A program made the translations under genes and the position numbers. The notes below the pieces were generated by a model. It did no database searches. It saw nothing but the letters and a program-made list of their open reading frames with translations, and was not told where the DNA came from. A DNA stretch of 34,973 nt from Flammeovirgaceae bacterium (GTDB taxonomy: Bacteria; Bacteroidota; Bacteroidia; Cytophagales; Cyclobacteriaceae): NCBI GenBank assembly GCA_012032815.1, contig JAAUQD010000015.1:1-34973 (forward strand). The letters run 5' to 3'. Below are positions 1-8,800 of this stretch, piece after piece (position 1 is the stretch's first letter; every line of letters starts with the position of its first letter).

Positions 1-1
1 G

Positions 2-606
2 ATAAGTTCAAATGCACAACCCTACACCTTTGTATTTCTAAATAGCAGAACAGATAAAGCTGAATTGCCAAAAGAAGAACTGGATGCATTGATGCAAAAC
101 ATCTGGCTAATATAGAACGGCTGGTGAAGGAAGAGAAACTTATTGTAGCCGGTCCGTTTGAGGGAGGTGGTGGAATCTTCATCATGAACACGACTTCGGT
201 TGACCAAGCTGGTGAATGGTTGAGCACGGATGCGGCCATTCAAGCCAATCGATGGAATGTTGAAATTTTTCTTTATACACCAAGGGTTGGAGGTGTATGC
301 ACAATTCCCACAACGAACGAAATGGTCACGTATACATTTGTCCGTTATTTCCCCAATACCACAAAATTTAATGTTCAGCAGTCACCTCAATCTTATAAGA
401 AACATGATGACTATTTGAAGAAACTAAGTACCACCGGGAACGTCATTGCGGAAGGAATCTTTGGAAACTATGAAGGGGGAATATTAATCATGAAAGGAGA
501 GGTTGATCAACAGCTCATTGATCTTGATCCGGGGATAACTGAAACGGTATTAGTTGCTGAAAAGAAAAAGATTTGGGTGGGCAAAGGATCATTCTGTGAG
601 CAATGA
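2..606 (+). CDS. Secreted protein with two tandem YCII-related domains (5' partial, frame break)
   Basis: The gene enters from the left edge, so its start codon is missing. The first readable residues (SSNAQPYTFVFLNSR) look like the end of a signal peptide followed by a YCII-type beta strand. Two YCII-related (dimeric alpha-beta barrel) units are visible: the first contains KLIVAGPFEGGGGIFIM, the second has the degenerate copy NVIAEGIFGNYEGGILIM. The frame breaks at the A run 96-99: before it the reading is ELDALMQ, after it HLANIERLVKEEKL, and one extra A joins them as MQKHLANIERLVKE. YCII proteins are small, poorly understood folds sometimes thought to bind small acids; no catalytic role can be claimed here. 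It converges on the TolB-like gene, whose repaired stop lies at 607. Family assignment is fairly sure; function is unknown. Confidence 0.75.
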
Positions 607-1447
607 CTATTCACTAACCACCACCGCTATTTTTTTCCGTCACTGCTGATGGCAAGTCGCGTTACTCCTTTTAGCGTTGCATTCATTTTAACAGGAGTCC
701 ATTTTGAACTTTCCTGATTAAACCAAAATAACCTTTCCCCATCGCTCATTACAATTCTGCCATCGGGTGTCCAAGCCAGATCTTCACGGCCGGGAAGGGT
801 TTCCGCGATCATCGTTATTTCATCCCGTTGATTGTATTTCATGATTTTCCAACTGCTCTCATCACTTTTGTCTACATAGCTGATGGCATTCAGATTTGGG
901 ATTCGATGCAGTGAACGACCAATTTTAGTTGCTACAATTGTTCCTGTTTTTGAAGGGAGATGATAGGCCTGAAGCGTTTGTGGATCACCTAGAACAAATA
1001 GCAGCAAGTTCATATCATCAAGCCAGGCATGATAGCCAACAATCAGGTCATCAATCAAAACAATCGGTTCTCCCCCTTCCAGTGGATATTTTCCTAAATC
1101 TTGCGCATTGTTATCGCGTTGAATTATGCACGACAAAAATTTCTTGTCAGGCGTAAGCGTGGGAGAGTATTCCCGCTCTTGTGTTGCTGTAATGTTGGAG
1201 GTTACTCCCGTTTTATAATTAAAACTTCGTATGTCTGATCTGCCATCATCATTAAAAGAGGAATAATAGAGTATGGGTTCATCAGTATGAAAAAGGGTTG
1301 ATTGTCGTACCCCGGATGGTTGGTAACATTTTTTGGATTCGAAACTTCGATACCGTTTTTTGAAAGTTTAAGATCCATCAACATGATCTCCGATCCGGTT
1401 TGAGCCATGACCGAGATGGGCAGCAATAGAAATATCAATTTTTTCAT
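607..1447 (-). CDS. Secreted TolB/PD40-type beta-propeller protein (two frame breaks)
   Basis: A signal peptide (MKKLIFLLLPISVMAQ) starts at 1447. The body shows repeated WD40-like PD40 blades such as EYSPTLTPDKKFLSC and EDLAWTPDGRIVMSDG, the repeat found in TolB and related periplasmic propellers. The reading is broken at the A run 1290-1294 (minus strand T run): adding one base changes QPFFILMNP into QPFFHTDEPILYYSSFNDDG and carries the frame on to the second half. As read, the protein stops at 627 right after SSDGKK; one further base in the seven-base run 630-636 would give SSDGKKIAVVVSE and a stop at 607, which is how a final PD40 blade normally ends. About 280 residues when repaired. Ligand unknown; likely a periplasmic or surface scaffold. 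It follows the 2H phosphoesterase gene by 9 bases and is probably co-transcribed. Confidence 0.75.
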
Positions 1448-1456
1448 GGGTGAAAG

Positions 1457-2008
1457 TTAGAAAGAAAATTCAGTCAGTACATTCCATTTTTTTCCATCGT
1501 GCTTAAGCAAGCAAAACTGATTGATGATGAATTCATCCTCATATTCCTCATGCCTAAATTCTTCCCAGGCCTTTTGAAAATCATCTTTTTTTAAATCCCT
1601 GAATGCAATCGTGATGTGCGGGTGATAAGGAAATACCTGGTAATTAGCATTAAAAAGATTAAGCTCTTTACGGCAAAACGCAGCTAGCGATTGCTGAAAC
1701 ATTTTCAACTCTTCAGTAAGATTCACATGGATATAAATAACCTTTGGTTCGAAACACCCAAAGTTTTCTAATATGAGATTCAAGGAGCGTACCGGAGAAA
1801 TGAATTCATTTAATGAGTTTATCAATTGTTCTTCCTTTTTCTCACGCCACTCGAAGGGCATGTGCAGGGTGATGTGGGGAGGCGAGCGCAATGCGGCTTT
1901 ACTTGCGAAGTTATCAGCAACATATTCTTTATATTCTTGTACATGTTCATAGATTGGAGAGGCAGGAACTAGCGCTAAAAAATAAAGTTGCGTTCCGGGC
2001 GATGGCAT
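1457..2008 (-). CDS. 2'-5' RNA ligase / 2H phosphoesterase superfamily protein
   Basis: 183 residues, the usual size for LigT-like 2H phosphoesterases. Both catalytic H-x-T motifs are present: HITL at residues 45-48 and HITIAF at residues 131-136, spaced as expected for the two-lobed fold. Family members act on 2'-5' or cyclic phosphodiester bonds in RNA or nucleotides; Bacteroidota members of this type are mostly uncharacterised, so the substrate is open. The ATG at 2006-2008 overlaps by one base the stop of the TPR gene (TAATG arrangement), which suggests translational coupling in a leftward operon that continues into the propeller gene. No frame break is seen. Confidence 0.85.
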   Translation of the reverse strand: MPSPGTQLYFLALVPASPIYEHVQEYKEYVADNFASKAALRSPPHITLHMPFEWREKKEEQLINSLNEFISPVRSLNLILENFGCFEPKVIYIHVNLTEELKMFQQSLAAFCRKELNLFNANYQVFPYHPHITIAFRDLKKDDFQKAWEEFRHEEYEDEFIINQFCLLKHDGKKWNVLTEFSF

Positions 2009-2911
2009 TACCTGTTGTTCTCAGTCCAGAATTTTTCCCTCCTCGCGTACCACTCCGCATTTGACGGGTCCAATTCAGCGAGGCGATTATAACTATATAC
2101 GGATGAGCTGTCATACCCAATCATTTCTTTGTAAAGTGAAATAGCCCGTTCCGTGTTTCCGTTCACTTCACAGAGATATCCGTGAACAACAAGGTTTTGT
2201 TTATTCAGTGCTCCGCTGGTATACGCCCGGTCATACCAATACAGCGCTGAGTCATACTTCTCCAACGAATAGTAGCTGTTGCCAAGCAGGTCTATGGCCG
2301 CACCATATGAGGGATTTAATAGCAAACACTTTTTAGAAAGTCTAATGGATTTAACAAACTCTCCCTCGTAGTTATAGGTGTTACTTTTGAAAAAAGCGCT
2401 TCAACATAGTTTGGATCTTTACCCAGGGCCCTGTCAAAAAGTGCATGAGCCGCGTCATAATTTCCCTGAAAAAACTCTCCTTTCCTCTTTCTGTTAGTCC
2501 TGCAATGCTTTCATCGTCCTCTGAATTGTAGTTCAGATCAAGTGCATCCTCTGATTCCATCGGGGTTTGTCGAACCACCTTCGATTGAAATGAAAAAGTT
2601 ACTATTAATAATAACGCGCAGGTTAAAATTCCAAAGATGACCCACTCCATGAGCGTAAATTTTCTTCGATTTTCATTGGAACGTACAAAGTGTGTTATGC
2701 GCTTTTTACCGCTAAAAACTTCCACTTTGCGGGTAGCTTTATCCAAGTACCAAACAAAAAGAAAAAAGCTGTAGGTCGTGAGGCCTCCAAAAATCCAAAA
2801 AAAGAAAAAGCTGATGTGAACAAGAAATAACGTGGCTGCCAGTGATCCCATTGAAATCCACAACCACCGCAGTGCTGTTTGTTTTGTTCTCTCTGGGCTT
2901 TCTTGCTCCAT
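2008..2911 (-). CDS. Membrane-anchored TPR protein (two frame breaks)
   Basis: Three pieces read as one gene. The N-terminal part has two adjacent hydrophobic segments (around residues 20-55) and a third near residue 95-115, then an acidic linker, then TPR helices: GNYDAAHALFDRALGKDPNY, LLNPSYGAAIDLLGNSYY, LEKYDSALYWYDRA and GNTERAISLYKEMIGYD. The frame breaks at the A run 2469-2474, where one extra base turns ESFFREIMT into ESFFQGNYDAA, and again at 2385-2395, where one extra base gives ALFSKSNTYNYEGEFVKS. The start is placed at the ATG at 2911 (MEQESPERTKQ) because an earlier in-frame ATG at 2977 lies inside the terminator of the preceding gene. TPRs bind proteins; the partner is unknown. 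It is followed with a one-base overlap by the 2H phosphoesterase. Confidence 0.7.
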
Positions 2912-2950
2912 CAATTTAAAATTACACTTTGTGTGGAATCTTAAGCAAAT

Positions 2951-2979
2951 AAAAAATGCCCCGTTGTAACGAGGCATTT
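2951..2979 (-). terminator. Rho-independent terminator after the lipoprotein gene
   Basis: An inverted repeat pairs AATGCC at 2955-2960 with GGCATT at 2973-2978; the inner CG/CG pairs also match, with one mismatch, around a TTGTAA-like loop. Read on the minus strand it is followed by a run of six T, the usual intrinsic terminator layout, about 25 bases after the lipoprotein stop. Confidence 0.8.
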
Positions 2980-3003
2980 GATTTCTTTACACTGAAAGTC
3001 TGA

Positions 3004-3567
3004 TTAGTTAAGTGCTCCGGCCACTACGGTCACGTACATTCGGGTCTCCACAGTAAAGGAGACTGGAATTTTTGAAAGCGTTCCTGATGAATAAATTTTT
3101 ACGGCAAGATCATTCTTTAAATAGTTGGCTATTTCTTCTAGTCCTGCAGCATTTACATCAAGATCAAACTCATCTTCTGAAGTTGCCGCAGACAGTAAAT
3201 CAACATTACTCACAGTTGCAATTACAGAGCCGGATGAAGCACCAACTGCACTAAATGAGGTTGAGCCGTTAGAAAAATTCACAGTCGACCCGTCATCGGA
3301 AGCAAAATTCTTGATTGTGTAGGTAACTCTGTTTACCGTAAAACTTTCAATCTTGTCTTTGTACTTATCAATATCCGGATGGGCTGAGGCATTCAGGGTT
3401 TGAACGTCTGTATAGGTAACATTTGAACCCGTTAAGTTTTCATCAACCTCCTTAGGATGCATAAGTACAATGTCAAAGGTTACATCATCAAGTTGATTAA
3501 ATAACTCACACGAAGAGGTTAGTGAAAGAAGTACAATGGAAAGGAAAGCAAGCAATTTTGTTTTCAT
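3004..3567 (-). CDS. Small putative lipoprotein of unknown function
   Basis: 187 residues. The N-terminus MKTKLLAFLSIVLLSLTSSC is a lipoprotein signal peptide with Cys-20 as the lipidated residue; this fixes the start at 3567 rather than further upstream, where extra in-frame codons encode no signal. The remainder is Ser/Thr/Asp/Val-rich and looks like an all-beta domain (strands such as VTYTIKNFASDDGSTVNFSN and IPVSFTVETRMYVTVVAGAL). I do not recognise a named family. Likely exposed in the periplasm or on the cell surface. It has its own terminator at 2951-2979 and is divergent from the cupin-like gene at 3735, so it is probably a single-gene unit. Confidence 0.75.
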   Translation of the reverse strand: MKTKLLAFLSIVLLSLTSSCELFNQLDDVTFDIVLMHPKEVDENLTGSNVTYTDVQTLNASAHPDIDKYKDKIESFTVNRVTYTIKNFASDDGSTVNFSNGSTSFSAVGASSGSVIATVSNVDLLSAATSEDEFDLDVNAAGLEEIANYLKNDLAVKIYSSGTLSKIPVSFTVETRMYVTVVAGALN

Positions 3568-3734
3568 AGTAAGTGGGTTTGGATTCGTAACTATCAAATT
3601 CTGTATGATAAATATACGAAAACCTTCTCTTTGGTAACTCGTACAATTACTCCGCAAATTACCTAATGTGAATAAAACGGTAAATTGTGCGGGCAGGGCC
3701 ATTTAAAATCGTTCAAATAGAAATTAAAATCCTT

Positions 3735-4370
3735 ATGAGATTTATCTTATCGTCTACAATCTTTTGTCTTACACTTACAATTTCATATGCTCAACGATTA
3801 ATTCCGGTTTATGAAGAGCCTCTTCATGAATTAATCTTTTCTAATCATCTGGTTCGCATCCTTGATGTACAGGCTCTGGCTGGTGACACCTCTCAACTTC
3901 ATGTACATAATGAAAACTATTGTTATGTAGCACTTCGGGGGGGCTCATTATGGCTGGATGAAGCAGCGGGCATTCGACAGGTTGAAATGCCTGATCTTTT
4001 TGTGGGTGGTATTTATAATGATCCTCCTCAACCGTTGATTCACCGATTTGCCAATTGCTCGTCACATCCTATTCGGATATTTACCGTTGAGCGTCTTTCG
4101 GAGAAACCCATTCATACTTTACCCCTACCAATAAATCCGGATGAAGAAATTATTCTCGACAATTCGTTCTTTCGTGTCATTAGAATCAAATCTTCCGAGC
4201 AAAAGAAAGTAATAGAAGTAGCCTTACCGACAGCCGTTGTTTCATTGAATGGTTCGCGCATCCCCGGTGCAAAAAGTAAGCATGATTGGTTGTGGATGGA
4301 TAAGGGGAAAAAACTTACCGTTATTGCTTCGGGTAATTCAATTGACGTGATGTGTATTCAAATAAAATAG
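3735..4370 (+). CDS. Secreted cupin-like protein
   Basis: 211 residues with a signal peptide (MRFILSSTIFCLTLTISYAQ), which is why the ATG at 3735 is preferred to the upstream start at 3687. The mature part resembles a cupin beta barrel duplicated once: the first half has RILDVQALAGDTSQLHVHNE with an HVH pair followed by YCYVALRGGSLWLDE, and the second half (DNSFFRVIRIKS) repeats the strand pattern without the histidines. Cupins bind metals or small molecules, so a single metal site in the first half is plausible but unproven. No operon partner on this strand; it ends before a two-way terminator. Confidence 0.6.
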   Translation: MRFILSSTIFCLTLTISYAQRLIPVYEEPLHELIFSNHLVRILDVQALAGDTSQLHVHNENYCYVALRGGSLWLDEAAGIRQVEMPDLFVGGIYNDPPQPLIHRFANCSSHPIRIFTVERLSEKPIHTLPLPINPDEEIILDNSFFRVIRIKSSEQKKVIEVALPTAVVSLNGSRIPGAKSKHDWLWMDKGKKLTVIASGNSIDVMCIQIK

Positions 4371-4383
4371 ATCGGCTCACAAA

Positions 4384-4413
4384 AAAGCCCGCAACAATTA
4401 CATCACGGGCTTT
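4384..4413. terminator. Bidirectional terminator between convergent genes
   Basis: A perfect 8-base stem, AAAGCCCG at 4384-4391 and CGGGCTTT at 4406-4413, sits between two convergent stop codons. On the minus strand it runs into six T; on the plus strand the T tail is weaker (ACCTTTT). It can serve both the cupin-like gene and the large propeller gene. Confidence 0.85.
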
Positions 4414-4431
4414 ACCTTTTGAGCTTTTGTG

Positions 4432-7400
4432 TTACATCACTTTCTTTTTCTCCACCACGATCTGAGGTAGATCTTTTGTCTTTTCGTTAATCTGTGATAC
4501 ATCTTCATTCATAATCTTTTCAAATACTCTCACCGCCTCCTGTGTTTCAGTTTTCAATTCGGTCAGTCGTTTTACTTGTTGTGTTGTGGGTTTGGCGGTA
4601 GCACCATCAACAGCATTTAGCAATGAATTTATTTCTTCGCGTAACCTGGGCTTCTGCCGATAATTCATACTGGGTGGTGGCCTGCGCAGAATATCATCCC
4701 TGAACTCCTTCATCTTTTTGGTTGCCTCATCAATCTGACCGTTTACGGATTTATCCACTTCATCGGCCGGTGCGGATTTTACCCGGTGTTGGAGATCCGA
4801 TAATTGCTTCATGGTAGCGTCCGAGTTATTGATCAGCTGATTGGTCTGTGAAAGCAGATCACGCAATGAAAGCAACGTTGTCGTTTTGAGTTGGTAATCC
4901 TGTTCACTCATTTGAATGCGCGGATCTCCACGAACGGTGATTTGCATTTCCACTTCAACACCATTGGCTTTTAGTTTTGCCATGTATTTTCCTGGAGACA
5001 CAGTTGGCCCTCCGCCAAACCCACCGAATCCCCCAAAGCCTCCCGTTGGCCTGTTAAGTCGAGCAGGTTCATCATATTTTAAATTCCAAACAATACGGTT
5101 GATGCCTGCCTTTGCAGTCGTGTCTTTTAAGCTTCGCACTTTTTTGCCAGCCGCATCAGTTATTTCGATGATCACGGCTTCTTTTGGATTCGTCTTCAGA
5201 TAAAAATTCAGGTAAGCGCCATACGCTGGATTTCGAGCACTATAAGTTCGGTCGCCCATATTTTCAATCTGATCATAATAGTGCCACAACGTGGCAGGTT
5301 TCACGGTAAATGCATGAACCTCCTTGCCTGTCGCATTGCTAAATTCTTCCAACGCGCTGATGTCATCCAAAATATACACTCCCCTTCCGTGTGTCCCTAC
5401 CACAAGATCACATTCGCGTTTCTGTACGCGCAAATCCCTAACAGACACCGGAGGCATATTGTTGTTGATCTTCATCCATGATTTTCCTTTATCAGTTGAA
5501 GCAAAGATTCCATGCTCCATTCCCGCAAATAATAAATTGGGGTTGTGTGGATCTTGCCTAACCACATACACCCAATCCTCAGGCAATCCATTGGTGATCC
5601 GGGTCCATGTTTTTCCAAAATCAGTTGTCATAAACGCGTGTGCCCGATAGTCGTCCATGCGATGTTGATCTACGGCTACGAACGCAGTACCCGCATCATG
5701 TGTTGAAGCATGAATTTTAGAAACCCATGAGAATGCCGGCAAGTCTTTGATGTTTGATTTTACATTCGTCCATGTTTTTCCACCATCGCGAGTGATCTGA
5801 ATATTGCCGTCATCCGTACCAGCCCAAATCACATCTTTCTGAACCGGTGATTCGTCAATCGTTAAGATGGTACAATGAAATTCAGCCGCTGTATTGTCCT
5901 GATAAATTTCTCCGCCTGATGTTTTTTGTTTCGACTTATCGTTGGTGGTCAGATCCGGACTGATTTCCTCCCAACTATCTCCCTTATCCCTGCTTCTGAA
6001 TATCACATTGCCCCCAATGTACACCGTATTCGGATCATGAGGACTCACGTGAATCGGTGAGTCCCAGTTAAACCGATATTTATGTAAGTCGATACCATCA
6101 CCGGCAGATCCTGTAATCTTTGGGTAGGGATGAATGTTGCGTACGTTGCCCATCCGTGTGTCTACATGGAAGGGAACTCCTCCCTGAAGGTTAGCATAGA
6201 TTTCATTTTCCTTGCCGGGAATAGGAACCGCATAGTACCCATCACCTCCGGCAAGTTTTACCCAATGCCGTTTAATGATTCCCACATCGTGAAGTGAATT
6301 GGATGGACCTACCCACGTTCCATTGTCTTGTAACCCTCCATAGATATAATAAGGATCTCTGTCGTCAACGAACAATTGATAAAATTGGGACAGTTCAACG
6401 TTATTAATAATATCCCAGGTTTTTCCGGCATCTAATGAAACCTGATAGCCGCCATCGCTGCCGCTCAATACACGATTGGAGTTTTTTGGATCAATCCAAA
6501 GTGCCTGATGATCCCCATGTACACTTCCCGCAATTCGAGAAAAAGTTTTTCCGCCATCGGTAGATTTACTCAGCGAGCCGGACAATGTATAAAGATGATC
6601 CGGATTGTTTGGGTCTACTTTTACATCGCTGTAATAGAATGGCCTGAAATTCAGATTGGTATTGTCGTTCACCAATTTCCAATTTTCACCGCGATCGTCT
6701 GAGCGGAACAACGTTCCGCCATCTTTGAACTCAGTAATCAGGTACACTGTATTCGGTTGACTTTGCGCCACTGATAGTCCAATACGAGCCATCGGCTTAT
6801 TAGGCAGTCCTTTTGAAATTTTTGCCCAGTTTTTTCCACCATCCACTGATTTATAGACTCCCGTATTACCTCCACCATCATCAAACCGCCAAGGTTTGCG
6901 TCTGAAGGTCCACATTCCCGCATACATAATGCGCGGGTTTGACATATCCATAGCAATGTCAGAGCAGCCTGTATTCTCATCGAGGTATAAAACTTTTTCC
7001 CAGGTCTTTCCTCCATCCAGTGTTCGAAATACACCACGATCAGTATTAGGGCCCCACTCTTTGCCCATAGCACACACACAAGCAATATCAGAGTTTTGCG
7101 GATTCACCGCGATACGCTTGATCCGATCCGTTTTTTCAAGTCCCAGATGTTGCCATGATTTGCCACCATCCAGTGAGCGGTAAACTCCCAATCCATACCC
7201 AACGCTGTTGCGCGGATCTCCCTCGCCTGTGCCTAGCCAGATCACTTCAGGGTCTGAGGGAGAAACTGTGATTGATCCAATAGAGTACGCTTTCTGATCG
7301 GTGAATAATTCTTCGAATGTGACTCCACCATTTGTGGTCTTAAACACACCTCCATCGGCTCCGCCAAAATAAAATGTGGCAGGATCCCCGGGTACACCGG

Positions 7401-7554
7401 CAATATCCGTTACGCGTCCGCCCATGTTAGCGGGCCCAATAGGTCGCCACTTCATGTTTTTTATAGCCTTGTCAACAGTAACATTTTGACCAGACGAAAA
7501 GGTAAACACACTGATAAAGCAAATCAGTGTTAGGAGGCGAATAGTATAGCTCAT
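4432..7554 (-). CDS. Large secreted Asp-box (BNR/sortilin-type) beta-propeller protein
   Basis: 1040 residues with a signal peptide (MSYTIRLLTLICFISVF, cleavage near SSGQ). About eleven Asp-box repeats of the S/T-x-D-x-G-x-T/S-W type are visible across roughly residues 65-690, for example SLDGGKSW, TLDGGKTW, SVDGGKNW, STDGGKTF, TRDGGKTW, TTDFGKTW and STDKGKSW. This is the pattern of the VPS10/sortilin-like tandem propellers usually annotated as exo-alpha-sialidase- or glycosyl-hydrolase-like, although catalytic residues are not evident and the name is structural. After the propellers comes a beta-sandwich-like segment with a glycine/phenylalanine stretch (GGFGGFGGFGGG, near residues 838-850), then a helical, charged C-terminal tail. 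Unbroken frame over 3.1 kb. Likely exported and involved in binding proteins or glycans. No co-transcribed neighbour is evident. Confidence 0.85.
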   Translation of the reverse strand: MSYTIRLLTLICFISVFTFSSGQNVTVDKAIKNMKWRPIGPANMGGRVTDIAGVPGDPATFYFGGADGGVFKTTNGGVTFEELFTDQKAYSIGSITVSPSDPEVIWLGTGEGDPRNSVGYGLGVYRSLDGGKSWQHLGLEKTDRIKRIAVNPQNSDIACVCAMGKEWGPNTDRGVFRTLDGGKTWEKVLYLDENTGCSDIAMDMSNPRIMYAGMWTFRRKPWRFDDGGGNTGVYKSVDGGKNWAKISKGLPNKPMARIGLSVAQSQPNTVYLITEFKDGGTLFRSDDRGENWKLVNDNTNLNFRPFYYSDVKVDPNNPDHLYTLSGSLSKSTDGGKTFSRIAGSVHGDHQALWIDPKNSNRVLSGSDGGYQVSLDAGKTWDIINNVELSQFYQLFVDDRDPYYIYGGLQDNGTWVGPSNSLHDVGIIKRHWVKLAGGDGYYAVPIPGKENEIYANLQGGVPFHVDTRMGNVRNIHPYPKITGSAGDGIDLHKYRFNWDSPIHVSPHDPNTVYIGGNVIFRSRDKGDSWEEISPDLTTNDKSKQKTSGGEIYQDNTAAEFHCTILTIDESPVQKDVIWAGTDDGNIQITRDGGKTWTNVKSNIKDLPAFSWVSKIHASTHDAGTAFVAVDQHRMDDYRAHAFMTTDFGKTWTRITNGLPEDWVYVVRQDPHNPNLLFAGMEHGIFASTDKGKSWMKINNNMPPVSVRDLRVQKRECDLVVGTHGRGVYILDDISALEEFSNATGKEVHAFTVKPATLWHYYDQIENMGDRTYSARNPAYGAYLNFYLKTNPKEAVIIEITDAAGKKVRSLKDTTAKAGINRIVWNLKYDEPARLNRPTGGFGGFGGFGGGPTVSPGKYMAKLKANGVEVEMQITVRGDPRIQMSEQDYQLKTTTLLSLRDLLSQTNQLINNSDATMKQLSDLQHRVKSAPADEVDKSVNGQIDEATKKMKEFRDDILRRPPPSMNYRQKPRLREEINSLLNAVDGATAKPTTQQVKRLTELKTETQEAVRVFEKIMNEDVSQINEKTKDLPQIVVEKKKVM

Positions 7555-7683
7555 AAATAGTAGGTTTAGAAACCGATCTTATACAATCACAAGATCATTT
7601 CCTACTGTACCTTGCTAAACGTACCATGCCTTATTTGGAAGGTTCTGTTTTAATATAAAATTATATCCACAAGGCGGATATTT

Positions 7684-8094
7684 TTACTTGGTATGATTTT
7701 CAATTGCTATTCTGGCAAACAAAATCGCAGCCAATAATGTGAGCGGTGAAAAGAGTAATTGCTCTAAACGGTTTTTGGAAAACAAATTCCCAATGGTATT
7801 CACAGCAAACAACACAACGAATACCCATAGTATAATTGTGATTGTTTTTGTTGAGAATGGGAGTTTTAAATAGTCCGCTTTATCGGCCACTACTACCAAC
7901 ATTAGGACATTTATAAAAATAGAAATGGTTTCAAAAATTCTCATTTGAGAAAGTGTCTCTAGCCTGCCACCCCATACAATTTGAAATGGGATAACCTGAG
8001 TAAGAATGAGAATATGGAAAATAATGACCAGAGAAAGGAAGAACAACACCCCATAAACTGAAAGTCTAAAGCTCAATTTATTTATCATGTTCAA
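7684..8094 (-). CDS. Small four-helix membrane protein, ABC operon member
   Basis: 136 residues, almost entirely four hydrophobic segments (around residues 12-35, 55-72, 85-102 and 112-128) with short polar loops. I do not recognise a named family. It lies 13 bases downstream of the ABC ATPase gene and in the same orientation, so it is probably the last gene of the DUF5687 permease - ATPase operon and may be an accessory part of it. Alternatively it may only be co-transcribed. The start at 8094 (MNMINKLSF) could equally be the second Met, two codons later. Confidence 0.7.
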   Translation of the reverse strand: MNMINKLSFRLSVYGVLFFLSLVIIFHILILTQVIPFQIVWGGRLETLSQMRIFETISIFINVLMLVVVADKADYLKLPFSTKTITIILWVFVVLFAVNTIGNLFSKNRLEQLLFSPLTLLAAILFARIAIENHTK

Positions 8095-8107
8095 TGTGCA
8101 TCTAAAC

Positions 8108-8800
8108 TCAGGCTTTAAAATAGCTTTCTAATTCCGACAATAGATTTTGTCCCCGTAGATCTTTTATTACTTTTCCCTTTTCAAGAATAACAATGCGATC
8201 ACAAATCTCTGTGACGTGATTCAGATCATGACTTGAAATTAAATAGGTCAATTTTTTTTCCTGCTTTTCTTTTTTTAATAAACTTTTTAACCGGATTTGA
8301 GAAGTGGGATCAAGATTTTCAAACGGCTCGTCAAGGACAACCACCTGAGGATTTCCGATAAATGCCGCGGCTATTCCCACTTTTTTTAGATTTCCTTTCG
8401 ATAAGTCTTTGATGTATTTTTTTTTGCCTGTGATCTCCCCATTGAACAACTCTTCAAACTGGGATAAAACAGTGATCAAATCGGCATCCTGATGTCCATG
8501 AAGAGTACCGACAAATTTGAAGTACTCATCAGGTGTCAGATAAGAAATTAGAAAATTTTCATCCAGGTAGGAGCCTACAAATTTTTTCCATTCATCATTT
8601 CCCTTCACATCTTTCCCTTCAATCATTACCTCCCCATGTGTTGGCTTTATCAGATCAAGTATTAGTCTAAACAATGTAGTCTTCCCGGCCCCATTATTTC
8701 CAACAAGCCCAAAGCCTTCCCCCTGTCCAATGGACAGTGAGTCAATGTCAACCACCGGTGTACCCTTGTATTCTTTTCTAAGTGTATCAATGACTATCAT
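8108..8800 (-). CDS. ABC transporter ATP-binding protein
   Basis: 230 residues, a single nucleotide-binding domain. Walker A GNNGAGKTT is at residues 34-42, the signature LSKGN at 133-137, Walker B VVVLDEP at about 153-159 and the switch histidine in SSHDLNH at 191. The Q-loop region reads SYLDENFLISYLTP without a glutamine, common in exporter-type cassettes. Its ATG overlaps the last base of the DUF5687 permease gene, so the two are surely translated together and form one transporter. Substrate cannot be told from sequence. The gene order permease - ATPase - small membrane protein suggests an exporter or a membrane-stress system. Confidence 0.92.
   Translation of the reverse strand: MIVIDTLRKEYKGTPVVDIDSLSIGQGEGFGLVGNNGAGKTTLFRLILDLIKPTHGEVMIEGKDVKGNDEWKKFVGSYLDENFLISYLTPDEYFKFVGTLHGHQDADLITVLSQFEELFNGEITGKKKYIKDLSKGNLKKVGIAAAFIGNPQVVVLDEPFENLDPTSQIRLKSLLKKEKQEKKLTYLISSHDLNHVTEICDRIVILEKGKVIKDLRGQNLLSELESYFKA

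Noticed and set aside
2911-2977. Longer start of the TPR gene at 2977
   Set aside because: Those codons lie on the terminator stem-loop of the lipoprotein gene and encode no recognisable protein; MEQESPERTKQ at 2911 is a better start.
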